The notes beneath the pieces were generated by a model that ran no database searches, was not told where the DNA came from, and saw only the letters and a program-made list of their open reading frames with translations. From positions 1-32,703 of the forward strand of contig NYVR01000071.1 in assembly GCA_002684655.1 (NCBI GenBank): a stretch of 32,703 bases of DNA, read 5' to 3'. Made by a program: the position numbers and the translations under genes. The stretch is from Planctomycetota bacterium (GTDB lineage: Bacteria; Planctomycetota; UBA1135; UBA2386). This document shows, piece after piece, positions 9,701-19,368 of the stretch (positions within the stretch are counted from its first letter, which is position 1; each line of letters begins with the position of its first letter).

Positions 9701-10145
9701 GAAGGGCTACCTCAACCGCGACGACCTGACCGCCGAGGTCTTGCGTGACGGCTACTACGTCACCGGGGACATCGGCCGGCTCGACGCCGACGGCTTCCTG
9801 TTCTTGACCGACCGGCTGTCGCGCTTCAGCAAGATCGGCGGGGAGATGGTGCCGCACGGCACGGTCGAGGAGCACCTGCAGGCCGCGAGCGGCAAGAGCG
9901 AGCGGGTGTTCGCGGTCTGCGGGGTCCCCGACGCCCGCAAGGGCGAGCGCCTCGCGGTGTTGACGACGCTCGGTCCGGACGCGCTGCCAGACCTGTTGGA
10001 GCAGCTCGGTCGCCGCGGTTTGCCGGCGCTGTTCGTGCCGAGGCCGAACCAGTTCGTCCACGTCGACGCGCTGCCGGTCCTGGGCACCGGCAAGCTCGAC
10101 CTCCGCAAGGTCAAGGAGCTGGCCCAGGCAGCGCAGGCGGACTGA
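6741..10145 (+). CDS. MFS lysophospholipid transporter - acyltransferase - acyl-ACP/CoA synthetase fusion (LplT-Aas type)
   Basis: A 1,134-residue three-part membrane protein. Residues 1 to about 410 are a major-facilitator domain starting LLTAQFFGAFNDNAFK, as in LplT, the lysophospholipid flippase. Residues 415-630 are a PlsC-type acyltransferase with the HX4D motif NHVSFLD (H439, D444) and FAEGEIS. Residues 640-1130 are an adenylate-forming enzyme with P-loop SSGSTGEPKG (783-792), the YGATE motif, the YVTGDIGRLD motif and the C-terminal GTGKLD lysine (K1118). In E. coli, LplT and Aas are separate proteins that import lysophospholipids and reacylate them. Here both functions are in one chain, a fusion also known in some other bacteria. 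All three catalytic or transport signatures are intact. Control by the divergent LysR regulator is inferred from the shared intergenic dyad. Confidence 0.93.
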   Translation: MPNDQRKPFPLSLLLTAQFFGAFNDNAFKMIVVLLGISAVADQGEVEKQGVTTLAMVVLTAPLMLGSLPAMVLGDRVSKRSLIVWTKLAELALMALGTYALWAQPQGWLPYVVLGGMGLQSALFAPGKYGLLPEVLPHEQLTEANGKLEAASFLAIILGTVAGGLMLENVGGSVWIAGVILTVLSALGFTTAVFLPRVPASGGGVPAAVALQGAWRAVRDDRSLWLATLGTVAFWSIASLLGQDVLVYGKEILKFPDDLAAVPYALFAIGVGAGSLLAGKIAKGKVETGLIPLGAIGLAATTAAMGLLVPGRFGTFTLMTLLGVASGFVVVPLNSLVQWRAPADRRGGVIALVNMLSFAGMMVGNFSCLGLARIGCDCATILVIAAALTFAATAWAIWLLPESLLRLVIVLLANTLYRLRVIGQGRVPATGGALLVPNHVSFLDALFLLAATDRPIRFVVEQFWYEKPYLKLFLKALGSIPISAAGGPRVVLRALRDAGQALDDGEVVCLFAEGEISRMGSTLPFRRGLKRIVRKRNAPIVPVHLDRVYGSFGSSQQGRVRLLPDRIPMPVTVSFGAPMSNDVLPADVRVEVERLAESAAQLRADELKPVHVAFVRRARRAPWRQCLADTQGKKLSRGASLAGAVMIARRLRRSWTDQQRVGVMLPPSIAGALTAFAGSLAGKTVVALNFTVGRAAMESAVRQSELRTVLTSRAFVERLDPEVLLALGGVEVLFLEDVMKGVSAFERLGCMIRGLVLPIGALERCCGATRRVHRDDVVNVLFSSGSTGEPKGIELTHTNLQANCDAIAQIVPFDHRDKLVGVLPMFHSFGNMALWYAVGQGAGIVFHPNPLEAAAVGHLVGSHGATVLIATPTFLQLYYRRVEPGQFGSLRMVLTGAEKLTDELADAFADRFGLRPVQGYGATECAPAISVCAPGYRASGFYQAGSRRGSVGRPVPGVTVRVVDPDTFEPVETGEPGMLLVRGANVMKGYLNRDDLTAEVLRDGYYVTGDIGRLDADGFLFLTDRLSRFSKIGGEMVPHGTVEEHLQAASGKSERVFAVCGVPDARKGERLAVLTTLGPDALPDLLEQLGRRGLPALFVPRPNQFVHVDALPVLGTGKLDLRKVKELAQAAQAD

Positions 10146-10205
10146 GTCGCCCCGCGGTTTCTGCCCGCGCGTCGCCTTGAGGCTTTCGTCCGCGACGCGG
10201 TTCGG

Positions 10206-10211
10206 CAGCAT
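10206..10211 (+). promoter_or_regulatory. Weak -10-like hexamer CAGCAT, 6 bases before ATG 10218
   Basis: A at -11 and T at -7 are retained, and no Shine-Dalgarno site precedes the start. This is a weak member of the same spacing pattern. Confidence 0.25.
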
Positions 10212-10217
10212 GTCGTG

Positions 10218-12536
<2,319 letters not shown>

Positions 12537-12563
12537 GCAGCAGCGCGATCGTCGCGCGCTTGC

Positions 12564-12569
12564 TACGCT
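12564..12569 (+). promoter_or_regulatory. Candidate -10 hexamer TACGCT, 6 bases before ATG 12576
   Basis: A perfect TANNNT element ends 6 bases before the start codon with no Shine-Dalgarno site. This suggests a leaderless transcript starting at or next to the ATG. Confidence 0.4.
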
Positions 12570-12575
12570 TTACCT

Positions 12576-13613
12576 ATGGCGACCATGCGCTGCGTCGTCG
12601 TGCGTGAGCACGGCGGCTTCGACCGGCTGCTGCAGGAGGAGCGCGACGTGCCGACGCCGCGCCGCGGTGAGGTGCGGGTGCGCGTCCGCGCGGTCGGCCT
12701 GAACCACCTCGACACGTGGGTTCGTCGCGGGGTTCCAGGGCACACCTTCCCGCTGCCGCTGGTCACCAGCAGCGACGCCAGCGGCGTCGTCGACGCGCTG
12801 GGCGGAGGCGTCGATGGCGTGCGCGAGGGCGACGAGGTCGTCGTCCTGCCGGGCGTTTCTTGCAGCGCCTGTGAAGCGTGCCAGCAGGGCTTCGACCATC
12901 TGTGTCGTCGCTACGACATCCTCGGCGAGAGCTGCGACGGCACCGCCGCGGAGTATGTGTGCCTGCCGGCGGCCAACGTCGCGCCGAAGCCGCGGGGCCT
13001 CGGCATGGAGGAGGCGGCCTCGGTCTGCCTCGTGTTCCAGACGGCGTGGAACATGCTCGTGCGGCGCGCCGAGCTGCGCGCCGGCGAGACCGTGCTGGTG
13101 CACGCGGGCCTGTCGGGCGTCGGCTCGGCGGCGGTGCAGATCGCGTCGGCGCTCGGCGCGCAGGTGATCGCGACCGCGGGCGGGGCGGAGAAGTGTCGGC
13201 GGGTCGCAGCCCTCGGCGCGCACTACGTGATCGACTACCGCGACGCCGACTTTGCGTCCGAGGTGCGGAAGATCACCGGCAAGTCCGGCGTCGAGGTGGT
13301 GTTCGAACACGTCGGCGAGGCGACGTTCGGCGGTTCGATGAAGTGCCTCGCGCGCGGCGGGCGCATGGTGACCTGCGGAGCGACGACCGGCGGCGACGTC
13401 GGCGTGTCGCTGCACCAGGTGTTCTTCAAGAGCCTGTCGATCCTCGGCTCGACGATGGGCAGCAAAGGGGACCTGCGGCAGGTCTTGCGCATGTTTGACC
13501 AGGGCCGCTTCCGCGCGGTGCTCGACCGCGCGCTGCCGATGGCCGAGGTGGGCGAGGCGCACCGGCTGCTCGAGGCGCGCGAGGCGCTGGGCAAGGTCGT
13601 CTTGACCGTCTGA
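12576..13613 (+). CDS. MDR-superfamily zinc-type alcohol dehydrogenase/quinone oxidoreductase-like protein
   Basis: A 345-residue medium-chain dehydrogenase/reductase. The N-terminal GroES-like domain has the structural-zinc quartet C96, C99, C102 and C110. The Rossmann domain starts with HAGLSGVGSAAVQIA (176-190). At the position where zinc-catalytic alcohol dehydrogenases have Cys (GVCHTD-like), this protein has GLNHLD, with Asp at 46. It may therefore bind only the structural zinc, or act more like a quinone or enoyl reductase. The substrate is unknown. It precedes two acyl-CoA beta-oxidation-type genes on the same strand with an 83-base gap, so a role in fatty-acid metabolism is possible but unproven. 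Confidence 0.88.
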   Translation: MATMRCVVVREHGGFDRLLQEERDVPTPRRGEVRVRVRAVGLNHLDTWVRRGVPGHTFPLPLVTSSDASGVVDALGGGVDGVREGDEVVVLPGVSCSACEACQQGFDHLCRRYDILGESCDGTAAEYVCLPAANVAPKPRGLGMEEAASVCLVFQTAWNMLVRRAELRAGETVLVHAGLSGVGSAAVQIASALGAQVIATAGGAEKCRRVAALGAHYVIDYRDADFASEVRKITGKSGVEVVFEHVGEATFGGSMKCLARGGRMVTCGATTGGDVGVSLHQVFFKSLSILGSTMGSKGDLRQVLRMFDQGRFRAVLDRALPMAEVGEAHRLLEAREALGKVVLTV

Positions 13614-13660
13614 TCCCGACCGTCGGCGACGTTCTGACGGATTGCGGCCGGTTCGCGTTG

Positions 13661-13674
13661 GCGCGGCGCCGCGC
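13661..13674. repeat. 14-base perfect palindrome GCGCGGCGCCGCGC
   Basis: A self-complementary GC-only sequence lies in the 83-base gap between the dehydrogenase and the enoyl-CoA hydratase, flanked by GTT and AAC. It could fold as a hairpin, but it has no T-tract and may be a by-product of base composition. Confidence 0.35.
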
Positions 13675-13696
13675 AACCCGCAAGATGTTTCGCCCG

Positions 13697-14467
13697 ATGA
13701 CCTCACGAGTGCTGTCCGAGCGGCGCGGCGACGCCGTGCTCGTCACCCTGAACGCGCCCGAGCGGCGCAACGCGATCGACCAGGAGATGGTCGACGGCCT
13801 GCACGCCGTTCTGGATGAGCTCCAGCACGACGAGTCGGTCGCGGCGCTGGTGATCACCGGCGCTGGCGACAAGGCCTTCGCGGCGGGCGCGGACATCGCG
13901 CAGCTGCGCGACCGCACGTCGGCCGACGCGATGAAGGCGATCAACAGCGCGATCTTTAACCGCGTCGAAGAGTTCCCTGCGCCGGTCATCGCGGCGGTCA
14001 AGGGCTACGCGCTCGGCGGCGGCTGCGAGCTGGCGATCGCGTGCGACCTGCGCGTGATCGGTGCGTCGGCCAAGATGGGCCAGCCCGAGGTCAAGCTGGG
14101 CATCATCCCGGCTGCGGGCGGCACCTACCGGCTGCCGCGCCTGATCGGCCTCGGCCGCGCGCGCGAGCTTATCTACACGGGCCGCATGGTCGACGCCGAG
14201 GAGGCGCTGCGCATCGGCCTCGCCAACCAGGTCGTCGCCGACGATGAGGTCGTCGACGCGGCGCTGGCGATGGCGGCGCAGATCGCCAAGAACGGCCGCC
14301 TCGCCGTGCGCGGCGCCAAGCGAGCGCTCAACGCGCTGTCTCGACCCGGCCAAGAGACCGCCGTCGCGTTTGAGAGCTCGACGCAGGCGGTGCTGTTCGA
14401 CAGCGCGGACAAGGTCGCGCGGATGACCGCGTTCCTCGATAAGCAGAACACCAAGAAGAAGAGCTGA
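13697..14467 (+). CDS. Enoyl-CoA hydratase/isomerase family protein (crotonase)
   Basis: A 256-residue crotonase-fold enzyme that hydrates 2-enoyl-CoA to 3-hydroxyacyl-CoA in the cytoplasm. The oxyanion-hole segments FAAGADI (61-67) and GYALGGGCELA (103-113) are present. The two catalytic glutamates, E111 and E131 in GQPEVKLGIIP, are spaced 20 apart as in true hydratases, which favours hydratase over isomerase activity. The start at 13697 (MTSRVLSERRG) is preferred because the crotonase fold begins there; ATG 13685 is also in frame. The downstream 3-hydroxyacyl-CoA dehydrogenase begins 6 bases after the stop, so the two catalyse consecutive steps from one transcript. Confidence 0.93.
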   Translation: MTSRVLSERRGDAVLVTLNAPERRNAIDQEMVDGLHAVLDELQHDESVAALVITGAGDKAFAAGADIAQLRDRTSADAMKAINSAIFNRVEEFPAPVIAAVKGYALGGGCELAIACDLRVIGASAKMGQPEVKLGIIPAAGGTYRLPRLIGLGRARELIYTGRMVDAEEALRIGLANQVVADDEVVDAALAMAAQIAKNGRLAVRGAKRALNALSRPGQETAVAFESSTQAVLFDSADKVARMTAFLDKQNTKKKS

Positions 14468-14473
14468 TACACC

Positions 14474-15334
14474 ATGACCGAAACCAAGTTCCACAAGGTC
14501 GCCGTGCTCGGTGCGGGCACGATGGGCGCCGGCATCGCGCAGGTCTGCGCGCAGGCCGGCTCCACGGTCGTACTCTGCGACATCTCCGAAGAGTTCGTCA
14601 GCAAGGGCGCGGCCCGCGTGCAGGCCTTCTTGCAGAAGGGCGTCGACAAGGGCAAGACGACCGAGCAGCAGCGCGACGACACCTTGGCGCGGATCTCGAC
14701 GAGCACGGACCGCGCGGCGGCCTGCGCCGACGCAGACCTCGTCGTCGAGGCGGTGCCCGAGGACCTCGCGCTCAAGAACGGCATCTTCCGCGAGCTCGGC
14801 GCGCTGGTGAAGCCGTCGTGCGTGCTGGCGAGCAACACCTCGTCGCTCTCGTTGGCCAAGGTCTTCGACGGCGTGCAGGGGCCCGAGCGCTGCATCGGTT
14901 GGCATTTCTTCAACCCGGTCCCGATCATGAAGCTGCTCGAGCTGGTGCGCACCGACGCGACGAGTGACGCGACGATCGCGGCGTCGCAGGACTACGGCCG
15001 TCTGCTGCGCAAGGAGCCGATCCTGGTCAAAGACAGCCCTGGCTTCGCGAGCTCGCGCCTCGGCGTCTGCCTCGGGCTGGAGGCGATCCGGATGCTGGAG
15101 GCTGGCGTCGCGTCGGCAGAGGACATCGACAAGGCGATGATGCTCGGCTACGGCCACCCGATGGGGCCGCTCAAGCTGACGGACCTCGTCGGCCTCGACG
15201 TGCGCCTCGCCATCGCGGACTACCTCCGCGACGAGCTCGGGCTAGAGGGCTTCGCGGCGCCGGAGCTGATGCGTCAGATGGTGTCCGATGGCAAGCTCGG
15301 CAAGAAGAGCGGCCAGGGCTTCTACGCCTGGTAG
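14474..15334 (+). CDS. 3-hydroxybutyryl-CoA/3-hydroxyacyl-CoA dehydrogenase
   Basis: A 286-residue NAD-dependent dehydrogenase that interconverts 3-hydroxyacyl-CoA and 3-ketoacyl-CoA. The Rossmann motif GAGTMGAGIAQ starts at G13. NTSSLS (121-126) and the catalytic His of GWHFFNPVP (H144) follow, then DSPGF at the start of the C-terminal helical domain. Length is normal for the stand-alone Hbd/PaaH type (about 280-290). It pairs with the enoyl-CoA hydratase 6 bases upstream for beta-oxidation or its reversal. Its last 13 bases overlap the end of the convergent D12 methyltransferase gene. Confidence 0.94.
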   Translation: MTETKFHKVAVLGAGTMGAGIAQVCAQAGSTVVLCDISEEFVSKGAARVQAFLQKGVDKGKTTEQQRDDTLARISTSTDRAAACADADLVVEAVPEDLALKNGIFRELGALVKPSCVLASNTSSLSLAKVFDGVQGPERCIGWHFFNPVPIMKLLELVRTDATSDATIAASQDYGRLLRKEPILVKDSPGFASSRLGVCLGLEAIRMLEAGVASAEDIDKAMMLGYGHPMGPLKLTDLVGLDVRLAIADYLRDELGLEGFAAPELMRQMVSDGKLGKKSGQGFYAW

Positions 15335-16527
15335 CTCTGGGCGGTGGCGGCCTGCAGCTGCTGCATCACCGCCGCAGCGTCGGCGCTGCGGCGCGCGGCG
15401 CCGCGGTCGACGTGCAGGACGAACTCGACGTTGCGCGCGCGCGGCGAAGGCCGCGTCGGGCTGGTGCGGTACCGCTTGTAGCTGCGGTGGAACGCGCGCA
15501 CCGCGCCGTGCTCGGCCGCGGACGCGACCAGCTTCTCTAGCCCGATGACGCCGTCGGTGCTGTAGCTGATGAGAAGGTGTCGGGCCGGCAGCGTGGACAA
15601 GACGCGCTCGAAGGCTGCGCGCGCGCCTGCGCGCGTGTTGAACGCGCTGCGACGCTGCCTCCAGTCCGGTCGGATCGCTGCCTTGAAGCCTCGCTCGGTG
15701 GGGGGCGGCAGCTCCGGCTGGTCCCACAGGACCAGCGAGTTCAGCACGTGGTAGTTGCTGGCGTAGGGGTGCTGGTTATAGGGCGGATCGAGGTATGCGA
15801 CGTCGGCCTCGCGCTCTAGGTGTTCGCCCAGCTCGGCGGCGTCGACGTCCAGCACCCGCTGGCGTCGACCGTTGTCGAGGAACGTGAGCGGCTGAAGCTT
15901 TAGGTCGGCGAGGATCCTGTGCAGGGCGGTGCCGTTGGCGCCGCCCCAGCCGGCGTGGTAGCCCTTGAAGACGCCGCTGGTGTTCGCGAGCCAGCACGCT
16001 TGGTAGAGCAGCGGCGTAAGCAGGCACGCGGTCGCGTCCTGGTCGCATCCCCACGCGGCGATCTGCTGCCGGATGGCGTCGATGCGCCGGCCGGTCGCCC
16101 GGCGGTAGAACATCCGCTCGCGGTTCGGGTCGGCGTCGTCGTCGTCGGCAGGGCAGAGCGTGCGGGTGACCCACCCGTCGACGCCGTCGAGCTCGTTCAG
16201 CGCGTCGATCGCGCGTTCATAGCCGCCCAGCGCCGTCAGGTCAGGGGCGGCGTCGCAGGCGATCGCTGCGGTGTTGACGACGCGCGCGTATGGCTCCCAG
16301 TCGTTGGCGACGACTGCGAAGCCGCGCTGCTTGGCGTAGCGCGCGACGACCCCGCTGCCCGCGAACGCGTCGACGAAGGTCGCGCGCTCGGGCGCGACGC
16401 CGGTCGCCGACACCGCCTCGTCGATCAGGTCGAGCAGGTGTCGCTTGTTGCCCAAGTATGGCAACAGCTGGTGAAAGACGTACGCATCCGTCAGGCGCGC
16501 CGCGTGTTGTCCGTAGCGGTAGCGCAC
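15322..16527 (-). CDS. D12-class DNA adenine-N6 methyltransferase, apparently solitary
   Basis: A 401-residue DNA methyltransferase. It has PYLGNKRHLL (23-32), the usual N-terminal motif of D12 enzymes, then the SAM-binding motif DAFAGSGVVARYAK (53-66) and the catalytic motif DPPY (247-250) in YLDPPYNQHPYASNYH. The order (SAM motif, then DPPY) fits MethyltransfD12 adenine methylases. No restriction endonuclease gene is nearby. The gene begins 11 bases after the stop of the small lipoprotein, at GTG 16527, preceded by a weak AGGGA site. A longer ATG start at 16590 would overlap the lipoprotein gene by 52 bases and add a poorly conserved Arg/Pro-rich leader. It is the last gene of the export operon, which is unusual. 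Target sequence and role (restriction, epigenetic control or other) are unknown. Confidence 0.88.
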   Translation of the reverse strand: MRYRYGQHAARLTDAYVFHQLLPYLGNKRHLLDLIDEAVSATGVAPERATFVDAFAGSGVVARYAKQRGFAVVANDWEPYARVVNTAAIACDAAPDLTALGGYERAIDALNELDGVDGWVTRTLCPADDDDADPNRERMFYRRATGRRIDAIRQQIAAWGCDQDATACLLTPLLYQACWLANTSGVFKGYHAGWGGANGTALHRILADLKLQPLTFLDNGRRQRVLDVDAAELGEHLEREADVAYLDPPYNQHPYASNYHVLNSLVLWDQPELPPPTERGFKAAIRPDWRQRRSAFNTRAGARAAFERVLSTLPARHLLISYSTDGVIGLEKLVASAAEHGAVRAFHRSYKRYRTSPTRPSPRARNVEFVLHVDRGAARRSADAAAVMQQLQAATAQSYQA

Positions 16528-16538
16528 GTGAGCGGTCC

Positions 16539-17078
16539 CTATTCTGGCCAGTCGAGGTCTTCGGGCAGCAGCGGGCGGGCGACCTTCCATACGCCGTCGG
16601 CGACGAACACGAGGTTGTCATATTCGTCTTTGCGCAGGGACCCTCGCACCTTGACGAGGTCGAGCAGGCGCAGGTCGGGGATGCCGGCGGTCTCGACCGG
16701 CGTCCCATCGGCGCCGCGGAACTCGACGAGCAGGCTGTGTTCACGGTGCGCCTGCGGTGGGTCGCAGCAGTAGTCCCAGGGCGTCTTGCAACCTTCCGCG
16801 CGCACCTCGCCGCAGTAATGGAGCTCAGTTCCCATCAACTTGAGGACCGCGAACCCCTTTGTGATGTCGTAGACGCGGCCTTCTACGACGCGGACGTCTT
16901 CGGAGGGGCCGGTGCGTTTGGTGTCGGCGACGCTCTCTGCTTTACCTGGGTCGGCCTTCAGCACGAACGCAGCGCCTGCCGCGTCGCCCCGCATGTCGGG
17001 CCCAGAGCTCTCGGGGTCGCTGCTGCATGCGGCTGCCAAAGCGAATAAGCCGAGCGAGAGAAGGAGATATTTGGTCAT
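16539..17078 (-). CDS. Small lipoprotein with Cys/His cluster, no recognised family
   Basis: A 179-residue predicted lipoprotein: hydrophobic segment LLLSLGLFALAAAC with C18 as the lipidated cysteine. Residues 62-170 look like an all-beta, possibly OB-like domain (VEGRVYDITKG, then LLVEFRGADG, then VKVRGSLRKDEYDNLVFVADG). They contain four cysteines (C89, C97, C104, C105) with nearby H87, H111 and H114, which could form disulfides or bind a metal. The ATG at 17078 overlaps the stop of the upstream permease by 4 bases (ATGA) and has a GGAGG site 6 bases upstream, so it is firmly part of the export operon. A role as an accessory or cargo-binding lipoprotein is inferred. I do not recognise the family. 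Confidence 0.8.
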   Translation of the reverse strand: MTKYLLLSLGLFALAAACSSDPESSGPDMRGDAAGAAFVLKADPGKAESVADTKRTGPSEDVRVVEGRVYDITKGFAVLKLMGTELHYCGEVRAEGCKTPWDYCCDPPQAHREHSLLVEFRGADGTPVETAGIPDLRLLDLVKVRGSLRKDEYDNLVFVADGVWKVARPLLPEDLDWPE

Positions 17079-18226
17079 GCGCGGCCTCCAATGGCCTCGA
17101 TCAAAGGTATACGAACGGCCCGCACGGCAGGCACGATGCCGCCGAGAAGGCCAGATGCGAGGGCGGCGGTGAGCCCGATCGCGCGGCTCGAAACGTCGGC
17201 TTCGAGCATCAGCGCGCCCATTGGGTAGCGCAGCGAGACAGCCCCGACGCCGAGCGCGGCGAGCGTCCCGATCGCGCCACCGAGGAACGACACCAGCAGC
17301 GACTCTTGCACGAGGCCTAGCGCGACGCGCGTCGGCGAATAGCCGAGCGCGCGCAGCGTCGCGAGCTCTCGGGTTCGCGCTAGCACGGCGGCGAACATGG
17401 TGTTCGCGCAGGCGAACGCGCCGGCGACGACCGCCATGACGGCCATCCACTGCGCCAGCGCGGCGATCGGGGTCAGGCTGCTGGCTAACGCGCGCATCAT
17501 CACCGGCTCGGCGACGGCGTCGACCTCTAGGTCGACGCGACGCGCGGCGAACAGGCGGACAGCCTTCGCCAGCTCGTCGGTGCGCGCCGGGTCCTCCAGC
17601 CGAAGCACGACACAAGAGACGTCTTCGCGCTTCGTCGCCAGCATGATGTCGGGGAGCCGCACCCACAGCTCGGCCTCGTAGACCGTGCCCGGCGCCGCGA
17701 AGTGCCCGACGATCGTGAACTCTTGACGTTCGATCGGCAGGGTCTCGCCGATCGCGACGTCTGCTGGCTGCAGCCCCATGCGCGCGGCGGCGAGGGCGCC
17801 CACCATGACCTCGTTCGGGCCTCTCGGCTCTCGTCCTGCTGTGACCGTGACCGGGTCGTGCACGAGGTAGGCCGCCTCCGTGACGCCGCGTATCAGGCCG
17901 ACGTGGTTGCCGTTGCGGGTCGCGATGTGCAGCTCAACCGACGCCGCGCGGACGCCGCCGCGCTCTAGTACGCCTGGCGCGGCTGCGGCCGCGACCTCGG
18001 CGTGACCGCGGGTCACGACGGAGCGGACCAGGTCTACCTCGGCGGACGAGCCGAGCAGATAGATGACGTCGTGACGCTCGTTGCCGACCGCGGCGCGCTG
18101 CATCCCGCCCGCGAACGACGTCATCGCGATCACCAGCAGCGTGGTCACCGCGATGCCGCCGATCGTCACGACGGTGCGCACGCGGCGGCGGAGCAGGTTG
18201 CGGAGCAGGTAGCTGATCGGGAGCAT
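17075..18226 (-). CDS. FtsX/MacB-like ABC transporter permease (second of two)
   Basis: A 383-residue inner-membrane permease. Topology follows the four-helix FtsX/LolC/MacB plan: one N-terminal helix (about 19-38, TVVTIGGIAVTTLLVIAMT), a large periplasmic domain (about 40-260), then three C-terminal helices from about 268 onward. The loop RELATLRALGYSPTRVALGL is the conserved FtsX cytoplasmic segment. It starts one base inside the stop of the first permease (TGATG) and ends overlapping the lipoprotein ATG. The pair of non-identical permeases with one ATPase resembles LolC/LolE or other heterodimeric type VII ABC systems. Confidence 0.93.
   Translation of the reverse strand: MLPISYLLRNLLRRRVRTVVTIGGIAVTTLLVIAMTSFAGGMQRAAVGNERHDVIYLLGSSAEVDLVRSVVTRGHAEVAAAAAPGVLERGGVRAASVELHIATRNGNHVGLIRGVTEAAYLVHDPVTVTAGREPRGPNEVMVGALAAARMGLQPADVAIGETLPIERQEFTIVGHFAAPGTVYEAELWVRLPDIMLATKREDVSCVVLRLEDPARTDELAKAVRLFAARRVDLEVDAVAEPVMMRALASSLTPIAALAQWMAVMAVVAGAFACANTMFAAVLARTRELATLRALGYSPTRVALGLVQESLLVSFLGGAIGTLAALGVGAVSLRYPMGALMLEADVSSRAIGLTAALASGLLGGIVPAVRAVRIPLIEAIGGRA
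17085..17089 (-). promoter_or_regulatory. Shine-Dalgarno GGAGG for the small lipoprotein
   Basis: GGAGG lies 6 bases before ATG 17078, near the 3' end of the second permease. It supports that start and the reality of the small gene. Confidence 0.6.
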
Positions 18227-19368
18227 CAGTCGGCCTTCACGCTGAGGTAGAGCGGGCGACGCGCGACCGCGACGGCGGGCGGGATCGAGGCGATCGCGCC
18301 GACCCCGAACGCCGCCAGCAGCGACTGCGCGACCATCTCTCCGGTGGGCACGAGGTCGATGCCGTGGCCTTCGACGCCGAGCGTGATCGGCCAGATGGTC
18401 AGCAGGACGAACACCACGCCGGTGCCCAGCACGCCGCCAAGCAGGCCGAGGCCGACGCCCTCGCCAGCGATCAGCGCCATCAGCATGCGCTTTTGCATCC
18501 CGACGGTCTCCAGCACGCCCATCTCGCCGATCCGGGATTCCGCGCTGATGAAGACCGTGTTGGCGACGACCAGGGCGACCACGAGCACGCCGAGGTAGCC
18601 AAGCCAGCGCGCGAAGTCGACGACCTCGGCGATCTCGGCGATCGCCGCCGCGACGAACGCCTGCATGCCTTTGGTGTCGGTGCGGGCTTCGTCGGTGCGG
18701 AAGTGGTCGTCGATGCGCGACGCGATCTTTGCGGGGTCGGCGCCGGGCGAGACCTTGACCAGGAACTGGGTCGCGGCGCCCTGTCGCTCGCGGGCTAGGC
18801 TGAGCTGGTCGAGAGAGACGAAGGCGAGGTTGCCGATCGCCGAGGTGTCGCTGCGCACGATCCCGCTGACGTGCACGTCGACCTCGCTGAGGTTGACGCG
18901 CTCACCGACGCGCAGGCCGCGGCGTTCGGCCAGTCGTTCGCCGACCAGCGCGCCGTCGCTGCGGCCTCTCCAGTCGGCGACGCTGCCGTCGAGGACCTCG
19001 AGGTCATAGAGCGACTCGAGCTGGTCGTGAGGCACGCCGTGAAGGGTCACGAGGTCGAGGTTGGAGCGGCACGAGTTGATGAAGACGAGCGTCGGCAGCA
19101 CGTCCTGGACGCCCTCCATCTTGCGGATGTCGCGCTCATAGCGGACCGGCAGCTCGCTGGTCAGCGGGCAGAAGCGGCTGTCCTGGAACACCACGAGCAC
19201 CGGCTGTGCCGTTCGCTCGGAGAGGTCTTGGACCCCGCTGTCGACGGTGCGAACGAACGCGAAGAGCATCATCGCCAAGGTGCCGCCGAGCACGGTCAGC
19301 AGGCTTCTGGTGCGGGCGCGGAACGCGGTGCGGAGCACGTAAGGAAAGAACGCTAGGAGCTCACGCAT
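18226..19368 (-). CDS. FtsX/MacB-like ABC transporter permease (first of two)
   Basis: A 380-residue permease of the same plan as its downstream neighbour: N-terminal helix (about 22-40, [18 protein letters not shown]), periplasmic domain, then helices near 255-275, 300-325 and 345-365. The cytoplasmic loop reads [17 protein letters not shown], the FtsX-family signature. The sequence differs clearly from the second permease, so the two probably form a heterodimer. Its ATG is 8 bases inside the end of the ATPase gene and has GGAGG 6 bases upstream (19375-19379). Type VII ABC permeases of this kind transmit force to periplasmic partners rather than forming a pore across the inner membrane. The substrate is not evident. 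Confidence 0.93.
   Translation of the reverse strand: MRELLAFFPYVLRTAFRARTRSLLTVLGGTLAMMLFAFVRTVDSGVQDLSERTAQPVLVVFQDSRFCPLTSELPVRYERDIRKMEGVQDVLPTLVFINSCRSNLDLVTLHGVPHDQLESLYDLEVLDGSVADWRGRSDGALVGERLAERRGLRVGERVNLSEVDVHVSGIVRSDTSAIGNLAFVSLDQLSLARERQGAATQFLVKVSPGADPAKIASRIDDHFRTDEARTDTKGMQAFVAAAIAEIAEVVDFARWLGYLGVLVVALVVANTVFISAESRIGEMGVLETVGMQKRMLMALIAGEGVGLGLLGGVLGTGVVFVLLTIWPITLGVEGHGIDLVPTGEMVAQSLLAAFGVGAIASIPPAVAVARRPLYLSVKAD

Noticed and set aside
8160-10211. Long open frame (683 codons) on the minus strand opposite the lipid-salvage fusion
   Set aside because: Its protein is a low-complexity Arg/Ala/Asp/Val/His mix with no motifs, and it mirrors codons of the well-supported plus-strand gene. 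High GC makes such frames common.
13703-15157. Long open frame (484 codons) antisense to the enoyl-CoA hydratase and hydroxyacyl-CoA dehydrogenase
   Set aside because: It spans two clear genes on the other strand and shows only composition-driven sequence.
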